Assembly (NCBI RefSeq): GCF_026151205.1
Contig: NC_087072.1
Span: forward strand, 3,119,375-3,183,374
Origin: Bolinopsis microptera
Taxonomy: Eukaryota > Ctenophora > Tentaculata > Lobata > Bolinopsidae
Length of the DNA stretch: 64,000 nt
Direction: 5' to 3'
Shown here piece by piece: positions 20,885 to 32,929 of the stretch. The notes below the pieces were generated by a model. That model did not search any database. It had not been told where the DNA came from and saw only the letters and a list, made by a program, of their open reading frames with translations. Position numbers and translations under genes: made by a program. Numbering within the stretch: position 1 is the stretch's first letter; every line of letters starts with the position of its first letter.

Positions 20885-23075
20885 TGGTCAGATCTTGGGG
20901 AGAAACAAAATATCGAAAATGCCCTGAGCTGAGTTCTGTCCAAGGAATTTCTCAGTAAAAAATAAATTTTATAAATTGTTTATAGTGTCTAGTTAAGTGT
21001 CTACTTTGCAAAATTTAGAATTTAGAAGTGGAGCAAATTCAACTTAGGTACTCAATGCTCTCACAGTTATGCAAGATATTTGGACACCCGTGTCCCGTTA
21101 CGGTTACGCTTCTTGCACGTTCTTTAAAGTATGGGACCCTGTGCCAATCGCAGCCTGGTATTATGGTCAGATGTTGGGGAGAAATCCGTCGTACTAAGGT
21201 ATGGAACGTCCTCCGAGAGTCGCTCGGGGCATGGATATTTGGAGCGTAAGGCAGTAATTCCTTAGATTAAGACCATTATACCACCCACTAACCGGTTATG
21301 TCGATGAAAAAGATTTTTATAATTCAGTAATAGTTGGTCAAGTCGGCTTCATTAATCCTTCAGAAGTAGAAGGAGGTATGGCAATCTGCCAGCATCAAAA
21401 GTAACTTTTCGGAGATTATTAGACTTTGAAGTTGTCCTTATATTCTTCCTTTTTTCTTGTCGAGAGCTGATCTGTGAATCGATATGATTTGATCTCCATT
21501 CTTTATCTATATTCTATTGATCGCCTTTTCGTTTGAATTTTCTCAGGCGAAATCAAAGGTTCTTTTTACAATAAATTAATGCTCATCATCACGTACTTGT
21601 CACGTACGTGCGAAAGTAAAACATCAACCATCGCTAATAGAATATAAGCTGCATTATCTGCTAGAGTAAGTTAAAATTGAAATTCTTTAACGTGAGGACT
21701 AATTGCATTTTTAGAACAACCCCGATTTGGCACAATCACCATATCGTATGATAAGTATTAAAAATTCCCGTGCTTCATTTTTATAAAAATCACGTTCCTA
21801 AGTTCACGAACATTTATTAATATTTCCACTCTCGATAAAGCTTCCTGGAGAAGTTGCTTTCGTTGCCAAGTAGAGGTGAATTAGTACTCATAATCTAGAC
21901 AGAAAATTGCAAGGCACTTTAAGGGTAGTTTTATCCGTTGGAGATTGCGTCTCTGGATTTATTGCTCTACATCGCGATTCGCGTGTCATCTGACTAAGTT
22001 CTAATCGTCATACAGAATACCCTAATCGTTTTATTAATACACTAACCCTAACACTATAACCTTTAGCTGATCCAACTTAATCCCTAACATCATCCAGATT
22101 CCAGATCACTTATAAATCATTTCTCTTTTAAAAAGACCTTTCCTACAGAAGTCCCACGTGTAACGCGGTTTCTTTGGATGAAGAAAATTATCATTATTAT
22201 GCTGAAAAACCGCTTCGTACAAGAGTTTTGGTTATCCAGACTCCATTCAGTGCCCTCAAACGCTTACTTCTTCGCCGACAACAATGCAAACAAGCTTTTT
22301 AGGCCATAATTGTCCTAACTCATATACGAATGTGCCAGTTGCGGACATTTTACACCTATCAAGACGTCTCCCCACAGAGAGACCCAATAGAAGGAATGGA
22401 GTACTCTAGTGAAAAAATCGTTCCGTAAGAAATTTTTACGTACTTATCAAATTATCTCTAGCTAAATTTACAAATAAACGGTTGGGGATTAGGAAACGGG
22501 CTTCAAACCAGCGTTGGCAGATTAAACACGTCTTACATAAATAACTTTACCTCTTTAACGTACTAACGTCAGTAAATGTAATTGTAATACGTTGTATTTT
22601 TTTGTTTGTTGCGAAAATAGTTTAATAGATGACACGTTAAATCCCTGAAGTGTCTTATTCTAGTTCCAAAAATTAGTGACCACCACATCACCATCACCAT
22701 TCATCAACTAACTATAACTATGTCTCGATCATGACCGGCATTTTCTTTGGAGAAAAAATAACATTCTTGTACCAGGTCATTGCACGTGTATTTTGAGCTT
22801 GAGTTTTTGCCCAACTTATTTGAGATTGTCATCTTGACAGTTATAACTTATAACACGTACGATTATTACGTCACATCACCTGTTACTGATTTGAATTGAG
22901 CCGTTCACTCCTATTTTCTTTGGACGTAGGCCGTAGATGCTTAGTGCTTACATCATGTTTGCGTGCATCAGTCCAAATAAGGAAATAAGGTCTGGGACCC
23001 TGTACCAATCACTAAGGATAAACTGGACAGATCTTGGGAAGAAATTCAACGTACTAACGTATGGATTTCGACTCC
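20885..23075. repeat. Dispersed repeat family with GGTCAGATCTTGGGGAGAAA core
   Basis: Three related blocks occur at about 20893-20925, 21128-21212 and 22985-23070. Shared landmarks, in order, are TGGGACCCTGT(A/G)CCAATC, a GG(T/A)CAGAT(C/G)TTGGG(G/A)AGAAA core, CGTACTAA and GTATGGA. A further trace (GCATCAAAAGTAA) appears near 21389. These look like decayed copies of one transposable element. The short open frames over them (21028-21249, 22937-23140) are probably relics. Confidence 0.5.
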
Positions 23076-24720
23076 CAGAATCTTCCAGTATCAAAAGTAA
23101 ATCGTGTTCTTTACGATTCTCTTACGGAATTCCTTCTTGAGATTTTGTTCGCTGATCAATGAAATTTGTTAAGTTTAACTTTACCTTCCCCATTGGGAAA
23201 TGTAGTCTTATTTAAATTGTGCTTGCTAACTGCTTGTTATCTTATGTTTGGCTCAAATACCTGATTGTCATGGCTTTCTTGTGCGAATGATTTCTTCAAG
23301 TTCAAGGAACTAAAAATGCGCTTATTTTTGAGAATTGCATAACTCTATATATTGGGGACAATTTATCGTCTTTTCCTTTCTACTTTGCCAGAAGAATTGA
23401 AACAATATTTTGTATAAATTCATTACTCATTCTGTCTTAATTAGTTTAATTTTTAGCAAATTATGGATATGGTGTGGTAGGGTGCATAAAGCAAATCAAT
23501 GCCTCTGTTAAGACCTAAATAATGGTTACCTTATCTCCTATGATTAAGGTTTAACTGATTTAGACAGGGTAAATGTTGTTGTGAACAGGGAATTAGGAGC
23601 ACCTATGGCCTCCCAGAACCTAGGTAACACGTTACTTGAGCTATAGCTGTGAAATAAAATTGTATCGATGATAAAATATGAGCAATTCGATCATTTCATT
23701 ATGTACTAGAGAGAATAAGTGGTCTGACAGGTTGTTCGGTAAAAAAGCTTTTAATTAACATGTGCCAATCGTCTTCAGCTTCATTTTATTGCTATCAATT
23801 ATTAATCAATGATATGATAATAATCGAATGATGATTCCCTCCCTTAAAAGCTCGAATGGCGACAGGAGGAGGGTGGAGCTAACAGCCCACAATCTAAATT
23901 ATTGCAGGGCTGTGGGCAGGTCTTTACATTTCCAACCACTGATCACTAGCTCCTGAAGTTGTGAGACGACGATTAACGACAACTAAAACATTTTATTTAA
24001 TTTCTAAACTTATAGAGCACATTGTGGCAAAGGCGGTCTCAATGTGCCATGTGGTAATTATCAACAAATCTAGTTTGTTTGAAGCTTGCCGAAAGTAGCT
24101 TTCTCCAATCTCGTCCGGTTCCAACTTCCACATCTGTTTTATTTCAAGTGTTAAATTCAGCACGACATATAAAGCACAGTCTACTTCTCATGCAGTCTCA
24201 CGAAACTTCTTTTTAACAAACACAGTTTCAAACTGGAGATATCAATCCTTTTTCTAGTTCGTTCATTGCAACCGTACGTACCACTGTGTTTCCGTCATGA
24301 TAATGTTATCAATATCTCAAGATCCTTGGTTTGTCTTTTTGTTTTTAATTTTCTTTTGGACGAAGTCTCCTTATAACTCTCCTTTATAGCCTTCTTTTCG
24401 CATGTTTATAACATTTATACTAGTATAAATAGTATACACTACTTTATAATATTCGTTTAATTTAAACATCTAAAAAAGGAAGGCAGCCAGTTCGATAGGT
24501 CGTTAAGTTTTACAATCGTGTAATATAAATCATACCAGACTGTGCCAATATATCTCAAGACTTGTGAGGATTGCCAACTTATTGAGTATTGACTCATCGT
24601 ATTAACACGTACCCCTACCTTTCCATTTATTAATTAATAATTTAAGCAAATCATTAATCCAAAATTGAACTGAATCATTGATAAGTGTAAACAAACATAG
24701 GAAACGCGTGCCCATTCCAG
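23076..24720. other. Gene-free stretch
   Basis: No supported gene or structured repeat was found in this AT-rich interval. Confidence 0.35.
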
Positions 24721-24740
24721 CTGACCTGAGGAAAAGAAAA

Positions 24741-24796
24741 CACGTGAAACACGTGAATCGTGCTTACCCCGCACGGTGCATTGGTACATACACGTG
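24741..24796. promoter_or_regulatory. CACGTG cluster (3 sites)
   Basis: The palindrome CACGTG occurs at 24741, 24750 and 24791. This hexamer is the classic E-box/G-box bound by bHLH factors such as Max, USF or Arnt homodimers. Whether these sites act in regulation is inference from clustering only. Confidence 0.35.
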
Positions 24797-24799
24797 TAG

Positions 24800-27700
24800 G
24801 GTGGTACAAGCACGTTCAGAAAAGAGAGATTTGTCGTAAAACATCACGAATTTCGAGCATCACAAATTTTAATGATAGCAGATGAGCGGAGGATGGATCA
24901 GAAGGTAACAAGGTAGGTATAAAATAAGCTGAGAATCTCAAATGTTTCTCTAAAAAGAAAACGAAGTTGCTGATTACTGAAAAGATTAAAAAGTAGACTG
25001 TCGATAACATGTTGATAATCAGGAAGGACTAAGGAGGAGGGAAGTTTTTAAAATAGAGCAGAGATAAGAAGTGGTAGAGAAAGAACAGAGGAAACATTAA
25101 AACAATTAAAGGTCTATTTAAATGTAAGGCATTTGTACAGATCGCAGAGAAATTGTAAAGAGTTCAGAAATTTAGTGATTGATTATAGTATGAAAATTTT
25201 TAAATCGTTTTCACTTGTATCGTTACTAGTACTTTATGGAGCAGTCCGACCACTGAGGGTAGACATTAAGAAGAGTCGATAAACTAATTCTCAAGACAGG
25301 GTACAGTATGTACAAAATAATGTCTGAATCTCTTCAACCTCCTATTCCTCGTTAACAATAATGACCTATAACTGAAGTTGAATTTGATCAATTTCTGTCC
25401 CGTCAATATAATGACATTCTAGAATGCCCTTTTGTTTTGTCAAATATTGCCCATGTTATTGGTAACCTTGCAAATTTTTGACAATCCAAATTATATCGGC
25501 TTACAAAACCAAGTGCAATAGCGTATTCCAAAATGAATCTTTTAAATGCTCTTTTGAAACACTTTAAGTTGCACTATTATAATACCTGACCGAAGTTCTC
25601 GAATTTTGAAAAATTCCGCTGTTTCAAGGTCTAGCCAAAAATCAGCCTCATTGTATTTTCCGAAAATAATTTTGTCCGATTTATAGGGTCTAGGAATCTC
25701 CGGTTAGTGAAAGACTTGGTATACCCAGTGCATGGAGGCTGCGATCACTATGCTGTCCTGCTGCAGAATTAAAGCCATAGACGGCTTGATTTATTAAAAC
25801 ATGTTTCTAGAAACAAGTTTCTCACAAATTCTAAATATAATGCCCAATTTACTTGTTTTTCATCAAATTTCGGCACGTAGTAACTTATATTTAAACGACA
25901 GACGACTAGCTGGATCATTCATGGCTGGGCTTAAAAGTTTAATAAATTTTGGGACAAAATTCGTTAGATTTCCCACTTTTCCACTATTTCTCGGTCCAAC
26001 CAAAAATAAGATCACCATGCATATAGGGGATATAATGTTATCATAATAATGAACGTTTTATTTAAGGTAGGTTTAATTTTGAAGATTCTCTACCCTGAGT
26101 CCGTCTATGCACACTGCACAGTTACCTAAGTTAAATCTAAATCTTATATTCAGCAGCTTAAGCGACTCACGCGCGCTATCCGCGTGATGTTTTTGGTCAG
26201 GTGACCAAATGCACGTGACCTCGGACTGTCAACTGCACGTGAGCCTGAGCCGCGCATCCGTCTCATACACATGTTACACTCATTAGTTGTAACAACTTGA
26301 ACTCTGCTGACATACGGTATCGTTAATTGTTTTGTATCAAGGACTTGCTTTCAGTGCGCCTTTCGCAGATCGGGACAGCTTAAAAGCGCAGACTCTGAGC
26401 CTAAAAGGAATGCTTTTTACCTTTGATATATTACCTTTATCAAATATCAATCCCAGCCACCTAAAAGTTTTCCACCAAATTACGCGGGCGTTTGAAACGT
26501 GTTTGTATGATGAAATGACATTCATTTTCCTAGACTCACTCCTTTCGGGATGTTTGAAGTTCATGCGGCCGAATTACTTCGAATTTTCACCTTCTATCAG
26601 AAATGCCCTATAACCAGTGGATTTTATTTGAAGAGCCTATACCATGTGGATCGTATAATGGATCACGTTTGGTGGCTTTACTGTGCAGTGTTCGTTGTAC
26701 AGAGTTGGTTGCGATCTAATTTATTGTGTCTGTTACGCCTTATTCTGTCGACACTCCGTAAGATCAGGACATTTAAACCAATGACATGGCCCTTCTTTAG
26801 ACACAGACAGAGCCCATTTTCTCTCTAAGCTGGCCCCGTAGTTAGCTTACGTTGTAATTGTACATTCCATCTCATGTAACCCGCTACCCGCTTCTTTTCG
26901 AAGCCATTATCCGAGCTGTCATAATGGCTGACATTTTTCAAGACAGCCAAATCTTACAACGGCCCTTCGGTCAATTTTTGGCTTTAGTAAATTCTTATTT
27001 CCGGAAAATTGCTCAGCTCTGCACAATCGACAAACTGTGTCTGTTGGAAAACAGCGGTGGAAAAAGGCGTGTTAAGTGAGACTGAAGAGTTGGGTAATAT
27101 TCTGAGATACTCTAATTAAAGAAGCCAGGTAATGGGTTCTGCACAATGAGTGATCACCCCAACTTCCGTCTCTGAAAGCGTTAGCACCTATTATCTGGTT
27201 TTCACACATTTCTTATCAGCTCAATATCTGCTGACTTCACTTTTTATAAGTACCTTGCTTTAAATCAACATTTTTACTCTTTTTAACTTTTTATCTCATC
27301 TTATTCGCTTATTTTAAAACCAGTATTTTCCCTTTGATATACGAGATACAGCATGAGCAGGACCAAGATTGAGTTTAGATAACTTTCCAGGTGATTCCGT
27401 ACGTGCTTTATCCACTGTTACTGTTTTAAATTGTTCCTTTACAAAAAGGAATCCCCAAATGGCAGAGACAGACCTCGCTATTTCCCAAATTAACTGTGAA
27501 GTCCATAAATTCCCAGAATAGTATTAGCAGTTAGAAACTTATGTCAGCACGTGCTAGTAATGTCAAGTAGCTAGATAGAGTCGGAGGGTAGCTTGGTAAC
27601 ATGTCAGGAGTAGTTAGGTAGAATTGCAGGGTTGCCGGGGTTACATAGGTAGGGTTGCCAGGGGTTACATAGGTAGGGTGCCAGGTGAGAGGGGGTTGAC

Positions 27701-28015
27701 AGAGTTGGACTTCCTTCAGGGGACAGGACCGAGGTGGACAGGAGTGAACAGGCGGTCGAGGGAGCCGGCTGACCGGTTTAAAAACGTGCTCTGTTCCCGT
27801 ACACAGTGCCAAGCCCTGCAAGGTTAGTCACCGGCTCTGGGGTAGTAAGAGAGTGAGGCAGGCTGGACTGGTCGGTCTCTTTTGGTTTGAAGTTTGAAGC
27901 CACCTCTCACAAAGTAGACATCATCTTTAGTCCGGTGTGCAGGTTTTAACAGGTCTCTAGGTCTTCAATCAATTCTTGCTATTATCCGTAACAGTCACTA
28001 AGGATTGCTCATTAT
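24800..28015. other. Gene-free stretch
   Basis: Several mid-size open frames (25801-26046, 26332-26613, 26550-26828) overlap without splice context and may be transposon relics. CACGTG occurs at 26212, 26236 and 27548. No gene is supported. Confidence 0.3.
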
Positions 28016-28021
28016 TTAAAC

Positions 28022-28216
28022 CCCCCTCCTCCTCCTCCTGCTCCTCCTCAGTCCTCCTCATGCTCATTCTCCTCCTCATTCTCCTCCCCATATCATCCTC
28101 CTCCTCCGTTTCTCCTCTTCTCCTCCTCATGCTCCTCATCCTCCTCATCTCATCCTCTTCCTCCTCCTCCTCCTCTTCTCCTTCTCCGCCACCTCCTCCT
28201 CCTCCTTCGATGAGAA
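28022..28216. repeat. CTC/TCC-rich microsatellite
   Basis: This is an imperfect (CTC)n tract on the plus strand. The serine/leucine/proline runs of the open frame over it come from the repeat. Confidence 0.85.
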
Positions 28217-29122
28217 GGGAGGAGATACACGTCTTTATATCAGGAATTGATAAACAAAGATTAAGATAAAAAGTTTTGCAAGGACGTTTGTCTAAACCGT
28301 TTTGATATACGCTCTCTGTATATTAATATTATGCACTTATTTTAAGCCAATATATCTTGATTGCATTACATCCACTATGCACTTAAAATGTAATCGCTTG
28401 CGATGGAGATCATATATTGCTCGATTATAGTACTCATAAATTCCCAATTTTCACCAAAAACGCTCTCAAAGTCAAAGCCGTTTTGACGCGAAATGAGCTG
28501 AAACAAATCGTACTTGAAGTTGATACTCCCTTCACTGAGGAATGAACTGTCTTCTCACACGCCAGCATACAGAGCTTAAGCCTGGCACTCGGAGAATTCT
28601 ATTGTCTATTCATCTACCTTAAGTTACAATATTATGACGACATATTTTCAATAGACTTATTTTTGGTTGAACCGAGAAATGGTAAAAACCTTAATATCTG
28701 CCGGATTTGGTCCACCGAATTAAGTACTATAGCTGCTACTCTGTAGACAAGTGTAAATAAATTGTAGCAATCTCCAGCTTTAATTCTAGTTCACAGTATG
28801 AATATCAACTTACAGCCTCTATGTACGGGGTAGACTAAGCTGTACTTTACTAACAAGATTGTACCCGGATTTTCTTAAAATCCGCCAAATTTGGTCCGGT
28901 ATAAAACTGTAACTTAGTGGGTACTCCATGATCCTTACTGTGCCAATTAGTATTGGAAGTCAAGACTACAATTCATCACCTCGGGACCACTTGGACCTTA
29001 GAGCACTGTGTGAGAACTCAGAACACGGACCGAGCACACTGAACAAAATCAACAGTCAACCATTCGTGTTTTCTCCATTGTCAACCTGAAGCCCAAACAA
29101 AAACGAACACTCCGAATCTAAA

Positions 29123-29215
29123 ATGAATACTAACGATCGCAAATTAAGTCTGGCAGCTAGCGCTCAAGTTCCATTTTCCGAGGAAGATTGGATGACACTT
29201 GCAACAGGGGTGAAG
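29123..29215 (+). CDS. Possible first coding exon, unknown protein
   Basis: ATG at 29123 with AAA at -3 to -1 opens 31 codons (MNTNDRKLSLAASAQVPFSE, then EDWMTLATGVK), ending at AAG|GTAGCA. The composition is protein-like and codon choice is not repeat-driven. If unspliced it stops after eight more codons. No downstream exon was identified. Confidence 0.25.
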
Positions 29216-29384
29216 GTAGCAACTAGCAGGCGAATGAGCTAAAAACGGAGAGCAAAGGTAAAAGAGGAGATGGCTGCAGAGTAGTAACGTTACAACATTA
29301 TAAAGAACAAGTGTAAAGGTTTGCTAGGTGATGATAGGATTACCGCTTGTAATGGGCAGCTCTGTCATAGTGTGATATAGAGAT

Positions 29385-29480
29385 GGTGTGTGTGTGTGTG
29401 TGGGTGTGTGTGTGTACTGTGTGGGGGAGTGCTTTTGCCTGTGTGTCCATGTGTGTCCGTATGTCCGTGTGTCCGTGAGT
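29385..29480. repeat. (GT)n-rich microsatellite
   Basis: This is an imperfect TGTG/TGTCCGTG tract. No coding role is apparent. Confidence 0.8.
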
Positions 29481-29712
29481 TTATGTACATGTGGTTAGAG
29501 ACACTGAGACAGCACAGCTGAGTGTACACAGTTGTATCCCACTACAGCAGTGTTGTGGGAAGGGGATACCCCATCATCACGTGTGGAAGCCTGATCCGGA
29601 TAATAGGATTAACACGGTATTACCACTCTACTGGAGTAATGAAAACAATGGCAAGACGGCCGTGCGGAAGATACGATGCTGGACACCTGAAGTAACGTGG
29701 TAACACGGCTGT

Positions 29713-29758
29713 CACGTGAGCGGGCGTCACGTGACGACGGCTAGTGAGGCTGCACGTG
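29713..29758. promoter_or_regulatory. CACGTG cluster (3 sites in 46 bp)
   Basis: CACGTG occurs at 29713, 29728 and 29753, the first two within TCACGTGA. TCACGTGA is the preferred context of MITF/TFE and USF-type bHLH-zip factors in animals. Regulatory use here is inferred. Confidence 0.4.
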
Positions 29759-29764
29759 ACTCCT

Positions 29765-30955
29765 TTACTCCTGACCATCTGAATCCTGCCTCTACTGTCC
29801 CCTCCCCCATTACTTTTCTCTCGTGTGTGTGTCTTGTTTCCCGTCTAGTTAAGGCTTGCCCGTTACCATGAAATATCGAAACTCCTCTGAATTTAACATT
29901 ATCTACAATCTAAAGTTGCAACTCTCCATTCCAATTGCTTTCCGAGTCTCTGGTAGGATGTCTCTGGAAGCAGGTTGCCTCTAGTAAGTTGTCTCTAGTA
30001 GGATGTCTGTGTGTCGACCTGTTGAATTATTTCTTGTATTTTACGTTGGATACGTCCCCGTATACTCATCCTAAGTCCTGTAATATTTCTTAGTCCTTTG
30101 ATAGTGTATCTTACAGTTTTATACTCTCATAAATTGTTACCAAATCTGGTTAATGGTCTACTTCCGGACACTATCACTTACCAATTACTATTTCCTCTTG
30201 CTTGGTATTCATGTTTTAACAGCTTTAGATTATGAAGTTAGTTGGAGTCGGGCCAAACTTTCGCTTAATTAGGTGACTTATTTGTACAATAATATTGGGG
30301 ACCAAAATGGCACGGGGTGGGGCGTCATTTAATCCGAGTGGTGATTAAAAGACACCAACTGTGACCCAATTTCAACCAGAACTGCGGAGGACGCACATAT
30401 TACTGATATGTTAGATCTTTAGTGAGTCTGGTATCCGTTACAATTATAAAACTAATGACCTGCTTTATTTTTCTCTGTCTGCAGTAGATTTAAAGATTTA
30501 AGATTACTACTAGTTTCTGGATTAAGAGTTCCACCGAAATTCTATCTGTTGAAAATGGATCATGGATCAAACAAAATGTCACCTTCTCCCCGGTTTTAAG
30601 ATCTATTTTAAATCATATTTGTGTTCCTCCGTACTCGGCCCCCATTTCAGGGGCGCTACTTAAACTGAGAATAGTTACAGTGACTATAATCTGCTGTCTG
30701 CAGACGAAGGCTCTACATCTTACCAAGAACTCTATTCAAACTTGCTATGTACATATTTCTCATCCTCCTGGCAGATCGCATTCACCTGGACAGTAACTAA
30801 CAGCTGTCTGCACCTCTCACAATCTGTTAAGTACTCGAGTTGTGTAGCCTGTATGCAGTAGTGAACTGGCCAATTTAATGAAATACAGGGTCACATGGAG
30901 CCCAGGCCTCAGGAGCGTGCTGAACTCCGCTTCTAAATCTCAACACTTCACGTGA
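29765..30955. other. Gene-free stretch
   Basis: No exon, promoter or strong repeat was seen. One CACGTG lies at about 30949, just before the 12-bp minisatellite. Confidence 0.35.
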
Positions 30956-30956
30956 T

Positions 30957-31668
30957 ATTATCCCTCACCTTATCCCTCACCTTATCCCTCACCTTATCCC
31001 TCACCTTATCACTCACCTTATCCTTCACCTTATCCCTTACCTTATCCCTCACTTTATCCCTCACCTTATCCCTCACCTTATCCCTCACCTTATCCCTCAC
31101 CTTATCCCTCACCTTATCCCTCACCTTATCCCTCACCTTATCCCTCACCTTATCCTTCACCTTATCCCTTACCTTATCCCTCACCTTATCCCTCACCTTA
31201 TCCCTCACCTTATCCCTCACTTTATCCCTCACTTTATCCCTCACCTTATCCCTCACTTTATCCCTCACTTTATCCCTCACCTTATCCCTCACTTTATCCC
31301 TCACTTTATCCCTCACCTTATCCCTCACTTTATCCCTCACTTTATCCCTCACTTTATCCCTCACCTTATCCCTCACTTTATCCCTCACCTTATCCCTCAC
31401 TTTATCCCTCACTTTATTCCCTCACCTTATCCCTCACTTTATCCCTCACTTTATCCCTCACCTTATCCCTCACCTTATCCCTCACCTTATCCCTCACCTT
31501 ATCCCTCACCTTATCCCTCACTTTATCCCTCACCTTATCCCTCACTTTATCCCTCACCTTATCCCTCACCTTATCCCTCACCTTATCCCTCACCTTATCC
31601 TTCACCTTATCCCTCACCTTATCCCTCACCTTATCCCTCACCTTATCCTTTAGCTTATCCCTCACATG
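30957..31668. repeat. 12-bp minisatellite, ~59 copies
   Basis: The tandem unit is TATCCCTCACCT with a common C/T variant (CACCTT versus CACTTT) and rare TCCTTCAC or CCCTTACC units. A single extra base near 31412 (TTTATTCCCTC) shifts the frame. Because 12 is divisible by three, both strands show long repetitive open frames, such as LSLT and VRDK periods. These are by-products. Confidence 0.95.
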
Positions 31669-31669
31669 G

Positions 31670-32400
31670 GATCTGTCTTGCAACGCGTTTTGAAATCCGT
31701 GTTATCTGTTTTGTAATCCGTCTTGAAATCCGTTCTGTTACCTCTTTTTCAATCTGTTCTGTTTTGTTATTAAATCCGTTTCTGTAATATGTTCTTTTAT
31801 CTGTTGACAGTTTTAAAATTACGTTTTTAATGAAATCTGCAGATTACTTTTTGGAAACATATGTATTCCTCCGTTTTACGAGACTTGTTAAACATACAAG
31901 TGACTTGTTAAATTAATTACAATCTACAATACTTTAGTCACTCCCAAATTATTTGTTAATGATAGTGTTGAAAGTGATACAATTTTCTATTGTAATTATT
32001 CATCGTAATATCACGAGGTTGTGAGAGTTTCTAACAAAACTTCGGTAATTAATGTTTAAATCTCAATAATTCAAAAGAGGACCCGACAAACTTTATGCTG
32101 CAGTCACGTTTTAAAACGGCTTAATTATTTAATTGATCAAAGTGAGCAGATTGCAGAAGATAGAGATAATTCATTTCGAGATTAATAATTCATTGTGAAA
32201 CAAAACATATTGGACGGAATGCACTACAAGTGTTAGATATATCATTGACCCGGCTGAGAAAGTGGGGTCAACAATCGAGGTGAACTGTTCAGGAACATAA
32301 AGTAGGATTGTTGGGTTTGAGTGACCTACTAAGATCGTGCCTCCTAACTCCTCCCTTCTGAGTCCTGATACTCTGACCCTAACTCCTGACCCTTCAATCC
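31670..32400. other. Gene-free stretch
   Basis: The first 120 bp holds GTTATCTGTTTTG/AATCCGTCTTG-like imperfect direct repeats. The last 30 bp (CCTAACTCCTGACCCTTCAATCC) is an inverted version of words in the adjacent 49-bp unit. No gene is seen. Confidence 0.4.
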
Positions 32401-32401
32401 T

Positions 32402-32926
32402 AGGATGGGCAGGTAGGATGGGAGGGTTAGGACTCAGGAGGTAGGATTGAAGGCTGGGCAGGTAGGATGGGAGGGTTAGGACTCAGGAGGTAGGATTGAA
32501 GGCTGGGCAGGTAGGATGGGAGGGTTAGGACTCAGGAGGTAGAATTGAAGGCTGGGCAGGTAGGATGGGAGGGTTAGGACTCAGGAGGTAGGATTGAAGG
32601 CTGGGCAGGTAGGATGGGAGGGTTAGGACTCAGGAGGTAGGATTGAAGGCTGGGCAGGTAGGATGGGAGGGTTAGGATTCAGGAGGTAGGATTGCAGGCT
32701 GGGCAGGTAGGATGGGAGGGTTAGGATTCAGGAGGTAGGATTGAAGGCTGGGCAGGTAGGATGGGAGGGTTAGGATTCAGGAGGTAGGATTGAAGGCTGG
32801 GCAGGTAGGATGGGAGGGTTAGGATTCAGGAGGTAGGATTGAAGGCTGGGCAGGTAGGATGGGAGGGTTAGGACTCAGGAGGTAGGATTGAAGGCTGGGC
32901 AGGTAGGATGGGAGGGTCAGGAGGCA
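32402..32926. repeat. 49-bp minisatellite, ~10.7 copies
   Basis: The tandem unit begins CTGGGCAGGTAGGATGGGAG, followed by GGTTAGGA(C/T)TCAGGAGG and TAGGATTGAAGG. Spacing of CTGGGCAG is exactly 49 bp (32453, 32502 and so on). Middle units carry GGATTCAGG in place of GGACTCAGG as a contiguous block, which points to spread by local duplication. The flank at 32375-32400 is partly inverted relative to the unit. Confidence 0.9.
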
Positions 32927-32929
32927 GGT

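Noticed and set aside
30948-31683. Long LSLT and VRDK repeat frames on both strands
   Set aside because: Both follow from the 12-bp minisatellite. There is no flanking exon structure or signal.
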